Assembly (NCBI GenBank): GCA_021202395.1
Contig: JAJQDC010000015.1
Coordinates: 1 to 47,459 of the forward strand
Reading direction: 5' to 3'
Length of the DNA: 47,459 bases
Origin: Clostridia bacterium
Lineage (GTDB): Bacteria; Bacillota; Clostridia; Christensenellales; Borkfalkiaceae
The notes beneath the pieces were generated by a model. It had not been told where the DNA came from. It saw only the letters and a program-made list of their open reading frames with translations, and ran no database searches. Below, piece by piece: positions 28,323-36,680 of the stretch. A program made the translations under genes and the position numbers. Numbering within the stretch: the stretch's first letter is position 1; every line of letters begins with the position of its first letter.

Positions 28323-29261
28323 TTATATAATCTTTTCTGCTATACGCAGCTTTGCCGACCTTGAACGGGAATTTACCGTTATTTCTTTCGGCGAAGCTGT
28401 AATTGGCTTTTTTGTAATAATTTTAATCTCCTGTTTTTTTCCGCATACGCATACGGGCAATTCTTTGGGGCAGATGCAATCTGCTTCTAAAAACCTGAAT
28501 GCCTGTTTTACAATTCTGTCTTCAAGTGAATGAAAGGTAAGCACAGCTATCCTTCCGCCCTTTTTAAGCCTTCGGGTAAGACCTAAAACCGCTTCGTATA
28601 AACCGTTAAGCTCGCCGTTTACTTCTATCCTGATTGCCTGAAAGCTTTTTCTTGCCGCAGGCCCGTTCTGACGGAATTTTGCAGGTATGCTTTTTTCTAT
28701 GATTTCCGCAAGCTCGCCGCAGGTGGTTATCCTGCCTTCGCTGCGCTTTTTTACAATGTTATCCGCTATTGCGGGGGCGAACCGTTCTTCGCCGTATTCT
28801 TTAAGTATTTTTGTAAGCTGCTGTTTTGTATAATCATTTACAACAGCTTCTGCCGTAAGATAAGAAGTTTTATCCATACGCATATCAAGCGGTGCTTCGG
28901 GCTGCATATAGGAAAAGCCCCTTTCGGCACAGTCTATCTGGTAACTTGAAACGCCGAAGTCAAGTATCACGCCGTCTAAACCGCTTACGCCTTCTTCTTC
29001 AAGAACGTTTTCAAAGTTTTTAAAATTTGATTTGTGAATGGAAAATCTGCCTTCAAACGGTTTTAATTTTTCTTTTGCCGCCGCTATTGCGTCGCTGTCA
29101 AGATCGGTCGCTATAAGCCTGCAGCCAGGTGCCGCTTCAAGTATTCTGTAAGAGTGCCCTCCGCCGCCGAGCGTTCCGTCAAAGTAAACGCCGCCGTCTT
29201 TTACGTCAAGCCCGTTAATGCACTCCTGCGGCATTACCGGTAAGTGGGAAAATCCGCTCAT
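28323..29261 (-). CDS. rsmH: 16S rRNA (cytosine-1402-N4)-methyltransferase
   Basis: A 312-residue SAM-dependent methyltransferase (MraW) modifying C1402 in the decoding centre. Motifs: HLPVMPQECINGL, the SAM loop FDGTLGGGGHS, DGVILDFGVSSYQID, DMRMD and the C-terminal TFHSLEDRIVKQ and NSRSRSAKLRIAEK. An ATG ten codons upstream is in frame, but the family normally begins close to HLPVM, so I used ATG at 29261; neither has a strong SD. It begins one base after the mraZ stop. Confidence 0.96.
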   Translation of the reverse strand: MSGFSHLPVMPQECINGLDVKDGGVYFDGTLGGGGHSYRILEAAPGCRLIATDLDSDAIAAAKEKLKPFEGRFSIHKSNFKNFENVLEEEGVSGLDGVILDFGVSSYQIDCAERGFSYMQPEAPLDMRMDKTSYLTAEAVVNDYTKQQLTKILKEYGEERFAPAIADNIVKKRSEGRITTCGELAEIIEKSIPAKFRQNGPAARKSFQAIRIEVNGELNGLYEAVLGLTRRLKKGGRIAVLTFHSLEDRIVKQAFRFLEADCICPKELPVCVCGKKQEIKIITKKPITASPKEITVNSRSRSAKLRIAEKII

Positions 29262-29262
29262 A

Positions 29263-29691
29263 TCAGATTTCAAGCGAATTGAAGAAAGCATCGTATTCTT
29301 CGTCGTCGCCGTTAAAGTATTCGTCGTAATTTTCTTTACTCCAAAGCTCTATCCTTTTGCCTACCCCGCAAAAGACAACGTCTTTGGTGATACCTGCAAA
29401 TTCCCTTAAGTTGGCGGGCAGCACTACCCTGCCCTGGTTGTCTTCTTCGGCAGCTACAAATGATTTTGCAAAAGATCTTGCGCCGCGACGTTTTTCCACG
29501 TCCGACATCTTGATCTCCGCAATCTTTTCAAGCTGCTCTTTTGCCACTTCTTCGGGGAGAATAAACAAACAGCCGTCCGTACCCTTGGTGAAGTAATAAT
29601 TTTCACCCAGATCCCTTTTGAGCTTGAAAGGAATTCTTATTCGGTTTTTCGCGTCCAACTGATGGTTGTATTCGCCTGTGAAGAAGTTCAT
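29263..29691 (-). CDS. mraZ: Transcriptional regulator MraZ
   Basis: A 142-residue protein with two SpoVT/AbrB-like double-split beta-barrel repeats (YNHQLDAKNRIRIPFKLKRDL and DNQGRVVLPANLREFAGI). MraZ forms ring oligomers and in studied bacteria represses or activates its own dcw operon by binding repeats near the promoter. First gene of the cluster, with AGG six bases before ATG. I do not see the triple TGGGN repeat known from E. coli, so the operator here may differ. Confidence 0.97.
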   Translation of the reverse strand: MNFFTGEYNHQLDAKNRIRIPFKLKRDLGENYYFTKGTDGCLFILPEEVAKEQLEKIAEIKMSDVEKRRGARSFAKSFVAAEEDNQGRVVLPANLREFAGITKDVVFCGVGKRIELWSKENYDEYFNGDDEEYDAFFNSLEI

Positions 29692-29718
29692 TTTTTACCT
29701 GACCAAATCTATGCATCT

Positions 29719-29747
29719 ATCATATCACTAATTTTGACCACTGTCAA
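29719..29747 (-). promoter_or_regulatory. Sigma-A promoter of the dcw operon (mraZ)
   Basis: On the minus strand TTGACA (29742-29747), 17 bases, TATGAT (29719-29724) with an extended -10 TG. Only 27 bases separate the -10 box from the mraZ ATG. The spacer contains AGTGGT and AGTGAT 13 bases apart, possible regulator contacts. Confidence 0.85.
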
Positions 29748-29836
29748 CCCCCTAAACACAATTTCTTTTAATTTTTTGTAAAAAATTTTTAAACTGTTCC
29801 TGATTTTTGCGATTAGTTGACACAATAAACTTTTGT

Positions 29837-30574
29837 TTATTGATAAATATTTTCAAAAATTGTTCTGTTTTTATCAAAATCGCCCGATATAAAGGACACA
29901 TTCGGGTGTGAATTTGTTTGGTGGTCAAAAATCCCTGAAATTTCCCCAAGGTGGTCAGCCGTCCCTACCATTCCGTCAAAAACGGGCACACCGTAATAAT
30001 TTTTTATCTTATCTGCCACAAAGATATAGTGCGTGCAGCCGAGCACTACCGAAGAAAACTCTCCCTTTACAAAAGCTTCCGCAGGGAAAAAATTCTGTAA
30101 ATCAAATATATTTTTTTCTATTCCGGCAGCAAGCGAAGGGCACTCCTTTACCACTGCATTTTTACCGTAGCGGTACAAAAGGCTTTTAAACGACGGGCTG
30201 TGCGCCGTAGCCACGGTGGTTAAAACAAGGAACCTTCCGCCAAGATCTGCAGCCTGCTTTACCGCGGGCTGCACCCCCGCTATCGGGAAGGAATACCTTG
30301 CACGTAAATCTTTTATACATTCAGCCGTAACGGTATTGCATGCCACCGCCGCCGCTGCAGGGTTAAGCTTTGCAATCTTATCGAACGCCGCAAAAGCAAG
30401 CCGCTTTATTTCGCCTGCAGGCAGGTTGCCGTACGGCACGTTGAAGTTATCGGCAACATAACAAAAATCTGCCTGCGGTATTTTTTTTACGCAAACCTTT
30501 AAAAGGTTGAGCCCGCCGATGCCGCTATCAAACAAAGCTATAAGCGGTTTTGCGCCATTAAATTGCATATCCAT
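29837..30574 (-). CDS. murI: Glutamate racemase
   Basis: A 245-residue racemase giving D-glutamate for MurD. Both catalytic cysteines are present, in VACNTVTA and LGCTHY, and the N-terminal substrate loop is FDSGIGGLN. The length is a little under the usual 265. It has no strong SD; the second Met (third codon) is an alternative start. It lies upstream of and co-directional with mraZ. A weak hairpin CAATAAAC/GTTTATTG (29823-29842) overlaps its stop without a T tract, so some transcription may continue into mraZ. Confidence 0.95.
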   Translation of the reverse strand: MDMQFNGAKPLIALFDSGIGGLNLLKVCVKKIPQADFCYVADNFNVPYGNLPAGEIKRLAFAAFDKIAKLNPAAAAVACNTVTAECIKDLRARYSFPIAGVQPAVKQAADLGGRFLVLTTVATAHSPSFKSLLYRYGKNAVVKECPSLAAGIEKNIFDLQNFFPAEAFVKGEFSSVVLGCTHYIFVADKIKNYYGVPVFDGMVGTADHLGEISGIFDHQTNSHPNVSFISGDFDKNRTIFENIYQ

Positions 30575-30639
30575 ACAGAATATTAATATTAATCAGGGGA
30601 AAATATATGAAAAAAATTATAAAAGACGGCAAAAAACAG

Positions 30640-30668
30640 TTTACAATAAAAATTTTCTATGCTAAAAT
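30640..30668 (+). promoter_or_regulatory. Sigma-A promoter of rpsT
   Basis: TTTACA (30640-30645), 17 bases, TAAAAT (30663-30668), with TG one base upstream of the -10. It gives a leader of about 40 bases. Confidence 0.8.
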
Positions 30669-30713
30669 AGTCAGGTAATTTTAAATGTATCACTTAAAAG
30701 GAGAAACAAAGAA

Positions 30714-30977
30714 GTGCCTAATATTAAATCAGCTAAGAAACGTGTTCTGGTAACCGAAAAAAAGACTGCAAGGAACAAGGCTGTTAAATCGCAGGTTAAG
30801 AATTCCATCAAGAAATTCCTTGCCGTTGTTAACAGCGGTGATAAAGAAGCGGCAACCGCTTTATATCCCGAAACCTGCTCTGTTATAGACAGCGCCGTAA
30901 CCAAGGGCGTTCTTAAAAAGAACACCGCAGCCAACAAAAAATCAGGTCTGGCTAAAAAATTAAACGCAATGGCTTAA
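30714..30977 (+). CDS. rpsT: 30S ribosomal protein S20
   Basis: An 87-residue basic helical protein binding 16S rRNA. MPNIKSAKKRV at the start and HKNTAANKKSGLAKKLN-like C-terminus (KKNTAANKKSGLAKKLN) are the family marks. The start codon is GTG, with AAAGGAG ten bases upstream. It is monocistronic and ends at two tandem terminators. Confidence 0.98.
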   Translation: MPNIKSAKKRVLVTEKKTARNKAVKSQVKNSIKKFLAVVNSGDKEAATALYPETCSVIDSAVTKGVLKKNTAANKKSGLAKKLNAMA

Positions 30978-30994
30978 TGTAACCAAAATAAAAC

Positions 30995-31024
30995 AAGGCG
31001 GATATACACAAGTCCGCCTTTTAT
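30995..31024 (+). terminator. First terminator after rpsT
   Basis: AAGGCGGA / TCCGCCTT, a perfect eight-pair stem with a ten-base loop, followed by TTATAA. Confidence 0.8.
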
Positions 31025-31038
31025 AATGCCTGCCACTC

Positions 31039-31075
31039 CCCCTGCGGAAAATCTTCCGCAGGGGTATTTTTTTAT
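31039..31075 (+). terminator. Second terminator after rpsT
   Basis: CCCCTGCGGAA / TTCCGCAGGGG, a perfect eleven-pair stem with an AATC loop (31039-31064), followed by TATTTTTTTATTTT. It is stronger than the first and forms a tandem pair with it. Confidence 0.9.
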
Positions 31076-31235
31076 TTTATACCGTTTATTTATAATATTT
31101 TTGTCGCCTGCGCACGCGCACAACGTGCGTGCGTACCATATTAAAATAAAAAGGTCTTTATAAAAATGTAAAAATTTAACAAAAATTCCGTATTTTTGTA
31201 ATATCTTATCATATTTACTCAAAGCTTTAATTTTA
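31076..31235. other. AT-rich intergenic stretch with one GC-rich hairpin
   Basis: No gene is visible. The only marked element is a GC-rich inverted repeat around CGCACGC...GCGTGCG (31111-31133) inside otherwise AT-rich DNA. It has no T tract, so it does not look like a terminator; its role is unknown. Confidence 0.5.
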
Positions 31236-31264
31236 TTGACTTGCAGAATATAAAGTTATATAAT
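31236..31264 (+). promoter_or_regulatory. Sigma-A promoter of the XRE-potABCD operon
   Basis: TTGACT (31236-31241), 17 bases, TATAAT (31259-31264). Close to consensus; the predicted transcript starts about 88 bases before the regulator gene. Confidence 0.88.
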
Positions 31265-31286
31265 CTTGTGGTAAGTATTTTTATAC

Positions 31287-31340
31287 TAAACTTTTTGTTT
31301 ATTTTTGCTAACCGTTTAATAAAAATAAACTTTTAGTTTA
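31287..31340 (+). promoter_or_regulatory. Paired operator-like dyads TAAAC-N5-GTTTA
   Basis: Two 15-base dyads, TAAACTTTTTGTTTA (31287-31301) and TAAACTTTTAGTTTA (31326-31340), centres 39 bases apart, lie just downstream of the promoter and before the XRE gene. A third half site GTTTA occurs between them (31314-31318). Their position suits autorepression by the adjacent XRE-cupin protein as a road-block. Confidence 0.65.
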
Positions 31341-31358
31341 ATAATTAAGGAGAACCTA

Positions 31359-31892
31359 ATGGATATCGGCGGAAAAATAAAGCGGCTGAGGCTTCAGCTT
31401 AACCTTTCGCAAGCCGAACTTGCCGACAGGTGCGAACTTACCAAGGGATACATCTCTCAGCTGGAAAACGACGTAACTTCCCCCTCTATATCAACACTTT
31501 GCGATATTTTAGCGGCGCTCGGCACCGACCTTGCAGAATTTTTTAAGCGGGAAGACGACGAAAGGGTAGTTTTTAGTGCAGACGACTTTATAGAAAAGCA
31601 CGAAGACGGCATGTCGCTAAAATGGATAATTCCCAACGCACAAAAAAACATAATGGAGCCCGTTATAGTAGAACTGCTTGCGGGCGCAGACGCGGGTGAA
31701 GACACCCCCCACGAAGGCGAAGAATTCGGGTATGTTACCGAAGGTAAAATACGGATTACGCTTGACAAGAAGTCTTACATCTGCAAACGGGGCGAAGCCT
31801 TTTACTACAAGGCGAGCGTGCCGCACAAAATTTCCAATGCGGGTAAATCTACAGCAAAATTCATGTGGATTTCTTCGCCCCCCAATTTTTAA
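31359..31892 (+). CDS. XRE-family regulator with cupin domain
   Basis: A 177-residue DNA-binding regulator. The N-terminal helix-turn-helix (about 5-60; LNLSQAELADRCELTKGYISQLEN) is followed by a C-terminal cupin_2 domain (about 100-172; GEEFGYVTEGKIRI and SVPHKISN). This is the architecture of PuuR-type regulators, whose cupin senses a small ligand. Being the first gene of an operon with potABCD, it probably senses polyamines and controls their uptake. ATG has AAGGAG six to seven bases upstream. The matched dyads upstream are its likely operators. Confidence 0.9.
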   Translation: MDIGGKIKRLRLQLNLSQAELADRCELTKGYISQLENDVTSPSISTLCDILAALGTDLAEFFKREDDERVVFSADDFIEKHEDGMSLKWIIPNAQKNIMEPVIVELLAGADAGEDTPHEGEEFGYVTEGKIRITLDKKSYICKRGEAFYYKASVPHKISNAGKSTAKFMWISSPPNF

Positions 31893-31919
31893 AAACGCAT
31901 TTATTTAAGGAGAGTTACC

Positions 31920-33428
31920 ATGACACCTACAGGCAACATCATCGAGCTTATAGACGTTTGCAAAAGTTTTGACGACACCATAGCCGTAGAACACTTTAAC
32001 CTTGCCGTGCAAAAAGGGGAATTCGTTACCTTTTTAGGACCTTCCGGCTGCGGCAAAACAACCACGCTGCGCATGATTGCAGGGTTTGACCTGCCCACTT
32101 CGGGGCAGATCCTTCTGAACGGCAAAGATATAAGCAACCTGCCGCCCAACAAGCGCCCCGTTAACACAGTATTCCAGCGCTATGCGCTATTCCCCCACCT
32201 TAACGTTTACGACAATATCGCATTCGGCTTACAGCTTAAAAAGGTACCCGTAACCGTTAAAACAAGAAATGGCGGCACTACGACAAAAAACGTGCACCTT
32301 TCACGCAAAGAGATAGACGAAAAGGTTAAACACGTGCTTGACATAGTAGACCTTGCAGGCTTTGAAAAGCGCAGCGTTTCTACCCTTTCGGGCGGGCAGC
32401 AGCAAAGGGTTGCCATTGCACGCGCCATAGTCAACGAACCTGAGATTCTGCTTTTAGACGAGCCTTTGGGCGCGCTTGACTTAAAAATGCGCAAAGAAAT
32501 GCAGATAGAGCTTAAAGAGATGCACAGGAAACTGGGCATTACATTTATTTATGTAACGCACGACCAGGAAGAAGCCCTTACCATGAGCGACAAAATTGTG
32601 GTTATAAACGACGGCGAGATACAGCAGATTGGTACCCCCACCGACATTTACAACGAACCGGTAAACACTTTTGTTGCAGACTTTATTGGCGAAAGCAACA
32701 TTTTTAACGGCGCAATGGTCGGCAAAATGAAAGTAAAGTTTTGCGGTGCCTCGTTTGACTGCCTTGACGACTTTGAAATAAACCAGCTTGTAGACGTTGT
32801 CGTCCGCCCCGAAGACATTAAAATCTGTCCGCCCGAAGAAGGTCAGCTTAAGGGCACCGTAATTTCTACAGTGTTCAAGGGCGTCCACTACGAAATAACC
32901 GTTAAGGTGGGCAAGTATGAAATTGTTATACAGTCTACTTCTAACGCCCAGACGGGTTCCGTAATAGGGATGCGCATAGAGCCTGACGGCATACACATAA
33001 TGAACAAGGTTTACACGGTAAACATGTTTGACGGCGTTATAACAAAGAACAACACCGTAAAATTCGGCGACGGCGAATTTGCCTGCGACGTTACACAGCT
33101 TTATAAAGGTTCACACCTTGACGAAGAAGGTTACCTTATAACCGCCGGCGGAGAAAAGATTGACCTTACCAATGCAGAAGTAAACGTAGAAGTTGACGTG
33201 CACGACGTAACGATGAGCGACGACAGCGAAGAAGGCGGCGCTGAAGGCAACATAATTTCTATGATTTACAAGGGCGACCACTACCGCTACATTGTGCGTA
33301 CCGAAGAAAACGAAGAAGATTACATACTCGCCTGTGAAGACTTGTGGAACATCGGCGACACGGTAAGCCTTATTATACCTGAAGATAAAATTAAACTTAC
33401 TTTAAAGGCGCAGGGTGATAAAAAATGA
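31920..33428 (+). CDS. potA: Spermidine/putrescine ABC transporter ATP-binding protein
   Basis: A 502-residue transporter ATPase, unusually long (about 350-380 is normal). The nucleotide-binding domain has Walker [11 protein letters not shown]-loop, signature LSGGQQQR, Walker [13 protein letters not shown] and the switch His in [10 protein letters not shown] small insertion (about residues 108-122, rich in Thr/Lys) lies before the helical domain. The C-terminal part seems to hold two TOBE-like units: one with [15 protein letters not shown] (about 302) and a second with [15 protein letters not shown] (about 443), joined by an acidic segment. ATG has AAGGAG. It overlaps potB by four bases. Confidence 0.94.
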   Translation: MTPTGNIIELIDVCKSFDDTIAVEHFNLAVQKGEFVTFLGPSGCGKTTTLRMIAGFDLPTSGQILLNGKDISNLPPNKRPVNTVFQRYALFPHLNVYDNIAFGLQLKKVPVTVKTRNGGTTTKNVHLSRKEIDEKVKHVLDIVDLAGFEKRSVSTLSGGQQQRVAIARAIVNEPEILLLDEPLGALDLKMRKEMQIELKEMHRKLGITFIYVTHDQEEALTMSDKIVVINDGEIQQIGTPTDIYNEPVNTFVADFIGESNIFNGAMVGKMKVKFCGASFDCLDDFEINQLVDVVVRPEDIKICPPEEGQLKGTVISTVFKGVHYEITVKVGKYEIVIQSTSNAQTGSVIGMRIEPDGIHIMNKVYTVNMFDGVITKNNTVKFGDGEFACDVTQLYKGSHLDEEGYLITAGGEKIDLTNAEVNVEVDVHDVTMSDDSEEGGAEGNIISMIYKGDHYRYIVRTEENEEDYILACEDLWNIGDTVSLIIPEDKIKLTLKAQGDKK

Positions 33429-34219
33429 CAAAATTACGGCTTAACCGCAAGCAGCTTTGCATACCATACGCAGTATTTCTTATACTTTTTGTAATTCTGC
33501 CGCTGCTCGTTATTATTTACTACGCTTTTACGGACGGCACGGGTGCGTTTACGCTGAGCAACCTTGCGGGATTCTTTACCAATACAAACACACTTGGCAC
33601 GCTTTTGTACAGCTTTGCAATAGCTATTGTAACCACCATTGTATGCCTTGTAATAGCTTACCCCGTTGCATACATACTTGCAAAGAGCAACATAAAAAAG
33701 AAATATGTGCTTTTAATGCTTTTTGTAATGCCGATGTGGATAAACTTTACACTGCGCATTACCGCGCTTAAAGAAATTCTTACGGTGATAGAAGGCAATA
33801 TCTCTATGTATCCCTTTATAAACACCGTTATAGGGATGACGTACGACTTTCTGCCGTTTATGATCTTGCCCCTTTATACAAGTTTAAGCAAGCTTGACGG
33901 CAGCCTTTCTGAAGCGGCTGCAGACCTTGGGGCAAACGGTTTTACGGTGTTTATGCGCGTTACACTACCACTTTCAGTACCAGGTATAATATCGGGCGTA
34001 ACGATGGTTCTTTTGCCTTCTATGACAAACTACGTCGTTCTGGATATGCTTTACAACAGCACATACATAATGGGCAGCCTTATAGGCAGTTACTTCAGTG
34101 CATACGACTGGAACAACGGCTCTATGATTTCTCTTATACTGCTTATTATAATTTTCATAGTAACGCTTGTAACAAACAGGTTCAGCAATGAAGATTCATC
34201 GGGGAGGACGCTGTTATGA
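33425..34219 (+). CDS. potB: Spermidine/putrescine ABC transporter permease
   Basis: A 264-residue inner membrane permease with about six helices. The EAA loop that docks onto the ATPase reads [24 protein letters not shown]. It overlaps potA (ATGA) and potC by four bases each, so the three are translationally coupled. Family and order point to PotB, the first of the two permease subunits. Confidence 0.94.
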   Translation: MTKLRLNRKQLCIPYAVFLILFVILPLLVIIYYAFTDGTGAFTLSNLAGFFTNTNTLGTLLYSFAIAIVTTIVCLVIAYPVAYILAKSNIKKKYVLLMLFVMPMWINFTLRITALKEILTVIEGNISMYPFINTVIGMTYDFLPFMILPLYTSLSKLDGSLSEAAADLGANGFTVFMRVTLPLSVPGIISGVTMVLLPSMTNYVVLDMLYNSTYIMGSLIGSYFSAYDWNNGSMISLILLIIIFIVTLVTNRFSNEDSSGRTLL

Positions 34220-35028
34220 AAAATGCAAAAAAAATATGCATGGCATTATTTTTAGCCATCGTGCTTGCATTTATATACGTACCCATCCTTCTGCTTGCGT
34301 TTTACAGCTTTACCGACGCAAGCATGGTCGGCGGCAGCATAAGCGGTTTTTCTTTTGATAACTACGTCAACCTGTTTAAAAACGAAGAGCTGCGCAGCAT
34401 GATTTTCGGAACGGTGCTGCTTGCCGTGGGGTCGGCTGTAATTTCTACCGTGTTGGGCACACTCGGCGCGATAGGCGCATTCTATTCACGCAAAACACCG
34501 CGCAACCTTATTAATTACGCAAACCAGATACCCGTAGTTAATGCCGACGTTGTAACGGGCTTTTCGGTATGCGTGCTGCTTATCGTAATGCTTGGCGTAA
34601 GCAAAGATACGTACGTCCCCCTTGTAATAGGGCACACCGTACTCTGCACCCCCTTTGTGTATCTTTCGGTTACACCCCGCTTAAAGCAGATGGATAACAA
34701 CCTTTACGAAGCGGCGTTAGACCTTGGGGCAACCCCTTCGCAGGCGCTGTTTAAAGTGGTTATACCACAGCTGTTATCCGGTATATTATCGGGCTTTATG
34801 CTTGCAATTACGCTTTCTTTAGACGATTACTTTATAACGACGTACACAAAACCTTCTACCTTTGACACGATAAGCACCTACGTTGTAAACGCTACAAAGG
34901 GCAGCCAAACAGAGATTAAAACGGCGCTGTGGGCTTTATCTACTGTGATATTTATAATTGTTGTAGTAATTGTTGTACTGATGAACGTTCTTTCCAAACG
35001 CAGACAGAAGGAGGAACGCAATATATGA
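34216..35028 (+). CDS. potC: Spermidine/putrescine ABC transporter permease
   Basis: A 270-residue permease with about six helices and the EAA loop LYEAALDLGATPSQALFKVVIPQL. The segment LDDYFITTYTKP is typical of PotC. It pairs with PotB to form the channel. It overlaps both potB and potD by four bases. Confidence 0.94.
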   Translation: MKNAKKICMALFLAIVLAFIYVPILLLAFYSFTDASMVGGSISGFSFDNYVNLFKNEELRSMIFGTVLLAVGSAVISTVLGTLGAIGAFYSRKTPRNLINYANQIPVVNADVVTGFSVCVLLIVMLGVSKDTYVPLVIGHTVLCTPFVYLSVTPRLKQMDNNLYEAALDLGATPSQALFKVVIPQLLSGILSGFMLAITLSLDDYFITTYTKPSTFDTISTYVVNATKGSQTEIKTALWALSTVIFIIVVVIVVLMNVLSKRRQKEERNI

Positions 35029-36632
35029 ACAAGAAATTTAAGCTTACGGCAATTCTTCTTACCGCGGCTTGCGCACTGTGCGCCATACCGCTATCCGGCT
35101 GTTCGGGCAGCGAAGACACTGTTGTATTAAGGGTAGCCAACTGGGAAGAATATATAGACCTTGGCGGCTGGGGCGAAGACGAAGTTATAGACCTTGAAAG
35201 CGGAGATATTTACGGTGAAAACAGCGTTGTGGATGATTTTACCGAATGGTTCAACTCGCAAGATTACGGCTTTAAAGTAAGCGTAGAATACTCTACCTTC
35301 GGCACCAACGAAGATTTGTATAACCAGCTGAATTTAGGGGATGAATACGACCTTGTATGCCCTTCTGACTACATGATTATGAAGCTTCTGGCAGAAGATA
35401 AAATACAGCCCTTTTCTGAAGAATTCAAAGACGAAACCGCAGAAAGCAATTATTACACCTGCGGGGTATCTGATTACATAAGCGGAATTTTTGAAGAGAA
35501 CGGCTGGACGGACTACGCCGCCTGCTACATGTGGGGCACAACGGGCCTTGTATACACCCCCGATAAACTTATAAACGAAGAAGACGTAAGCACTTGGTCT
35601 ATTCTTACTAACACCGACTACAATAAAGCCGTTACAGTAAAAGACAACGTGCGGGACGCTTACTTTGCGGCGCTTTCTATCCTGTATGCAGATGAGCTTA
35701 ACGATATAAACGCCGATACTCAGATGACGGAAGACGAAAAAGCCGAAGCACGCAGCCTGCTGCTTAACGCCACAGATGAAGACACTATTGCCGCCGCAGA
35801 AGATATTTTAAAGGATATTAAAGACAACGTTTACTCATTTGAAACGGACAGCGGCAAAAGCGACATGGTAACGGGTAAGGTTACGGCAAACTTCCAGTGG
35901 TCGGGCGATGCCGTTTACATAATGGATGAAGCGGATGCAAACGATACCGAATTGTGGTATTCCGTCCCCGAAGAGAGCACCGACCTTTGGTTTGACGGTT
36001 GGGTAATGCTTAAAGACGGCATAAACGGCGATAAAAACAGACAGACCGCCGCAGAAGCGTTTATAAACTACCTTTCCCGCCCTGACACTGCGGTGAGAAA
36101 TATGTACTACATCGGCTACACCTCTTCCATTGCAGACGATCTTGTATTTGAATATTTTGACTGGTGTTACGGCGTGGTAACAGACGAAAAAAGTGAAGAT
36201 TACTACGAATTTGAAAATATTTACGTTTACGACGTAAGTTTCTTCTTTGGCGAAGACAGCTATATCTATATAGACATGGATAGCGTAAACGTTGACGGTG
36301 CGGCAGACGTAACGGCGGAATTCAGCGACGATGAATACGTAAGCGGCTATACCGTTTATGCAGGCGGAACAATAAGTTCCGGAAGGCAGGTGTTTGCGCA
36401 GTACCCCACCACCGAAGTGATTGAAAGAAGCGTAATAATGCAAGATTTCGGCGATGACCTTACCAAAATTAACCAGATGTGGATAAACGTACGCTGCCTT
36501 GACGTTAAAGATATAAGCGTAACGCTTGTAATAATTATCGCAATAGTAATTGTGGTTATTGTAGCTGCCATTGTGCTGTACAGATTAAGATATAAAATAT
36601 TCTATAAAAAACGTAAAGATAAAGACGATTAA
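35025..36632 (+). CDS. potD: Polyamine-binding lipoprotein with C-terminal membrane helix
   Basis: A 535-residue extracellular solute-binding protein. The signal peptide ends in a lipobox PLSGC (Cys at about 25). The PotD-type fold follows with VANWEEYID, SDYMIMKLL and QWSGDAVYIMDEA. It is longer than E. coli PotD (348): an added C-terminal region contains FAQYPTTEVIERSVIMQDFG and ends in a membrane helix (about 500-522) with a basic tail YKKRKDKDD. The protein would be anchored at both ends. ATG overlaps potC and has GGAGG ten bases upstream. It is the last gene of the operon, ending at a hairpin. Confidence 0.93.
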   Translation: MNKKFKLTAILLTAACALCAIPLSGCSGSEDTVVLRVANWEEYIDLGGWGEDEVIDLESGDIYGENSVVDDFTEWFNSQDYGFKVSVEYSTFGTNEDLYNQLNLGDEYDLVCPSDYMIMKLLAEDKIQPFSEEFKDETAESNYYTCGVSDYISGIFEENGWTDYAACYMWGTTGLVYTPDKLINEEDVSTWSILTNTDYNKAVTVKDNVRDAYFAALSILYADELNDINADTQMTEDEKAEARSLLLNATDEDTIAAAEDILKDIKDNVYSFETDSGKSDMVTGKVTANFQWSGDAVYIMDEADANDTELWYSVPEESTDLWFDGWVMLKDGINGDKNRQTAAEAFINYLSRPDTAVRNMYYIGYTSSIADDLVFEYFDWCYGVVTDEKSEDYYEFENIYVYDVSFFFGEDSYIYIDMDSVNVDGAADVTAEFSDDEYVSGYTVYAGGTISSGRQVFAQYPTTEVIERSVIMQDFGDDLTKINQMWINVRCLDVKDISVTLVIIIAIVIVVIVAAIVLYRLRYKIFYKKRKDKDD

Positions 36633-36636
36633 CTTA

Positions 36637-36680
36637 AAACCTGCCGACAAAAAATATTGTAGGCAGGTTTATTTTAGTTA
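36637..36680 (+). terminator. Terminator after potD
   Basis: AAACCTGCC / GGCAGGTTT with an inner ACAA / TTGT pairing (36637-36670), followed by ATTTTAGTTA. It lies between convergent potD and the DUF3810 gene and may serve both. Confidence 0.75.

Noticed and set aside
31111-31133. Terminator or attachment site at the GC-rich hairpin
   Set aside because: No T tract on either strand and no duplicate elsewhere in the window.
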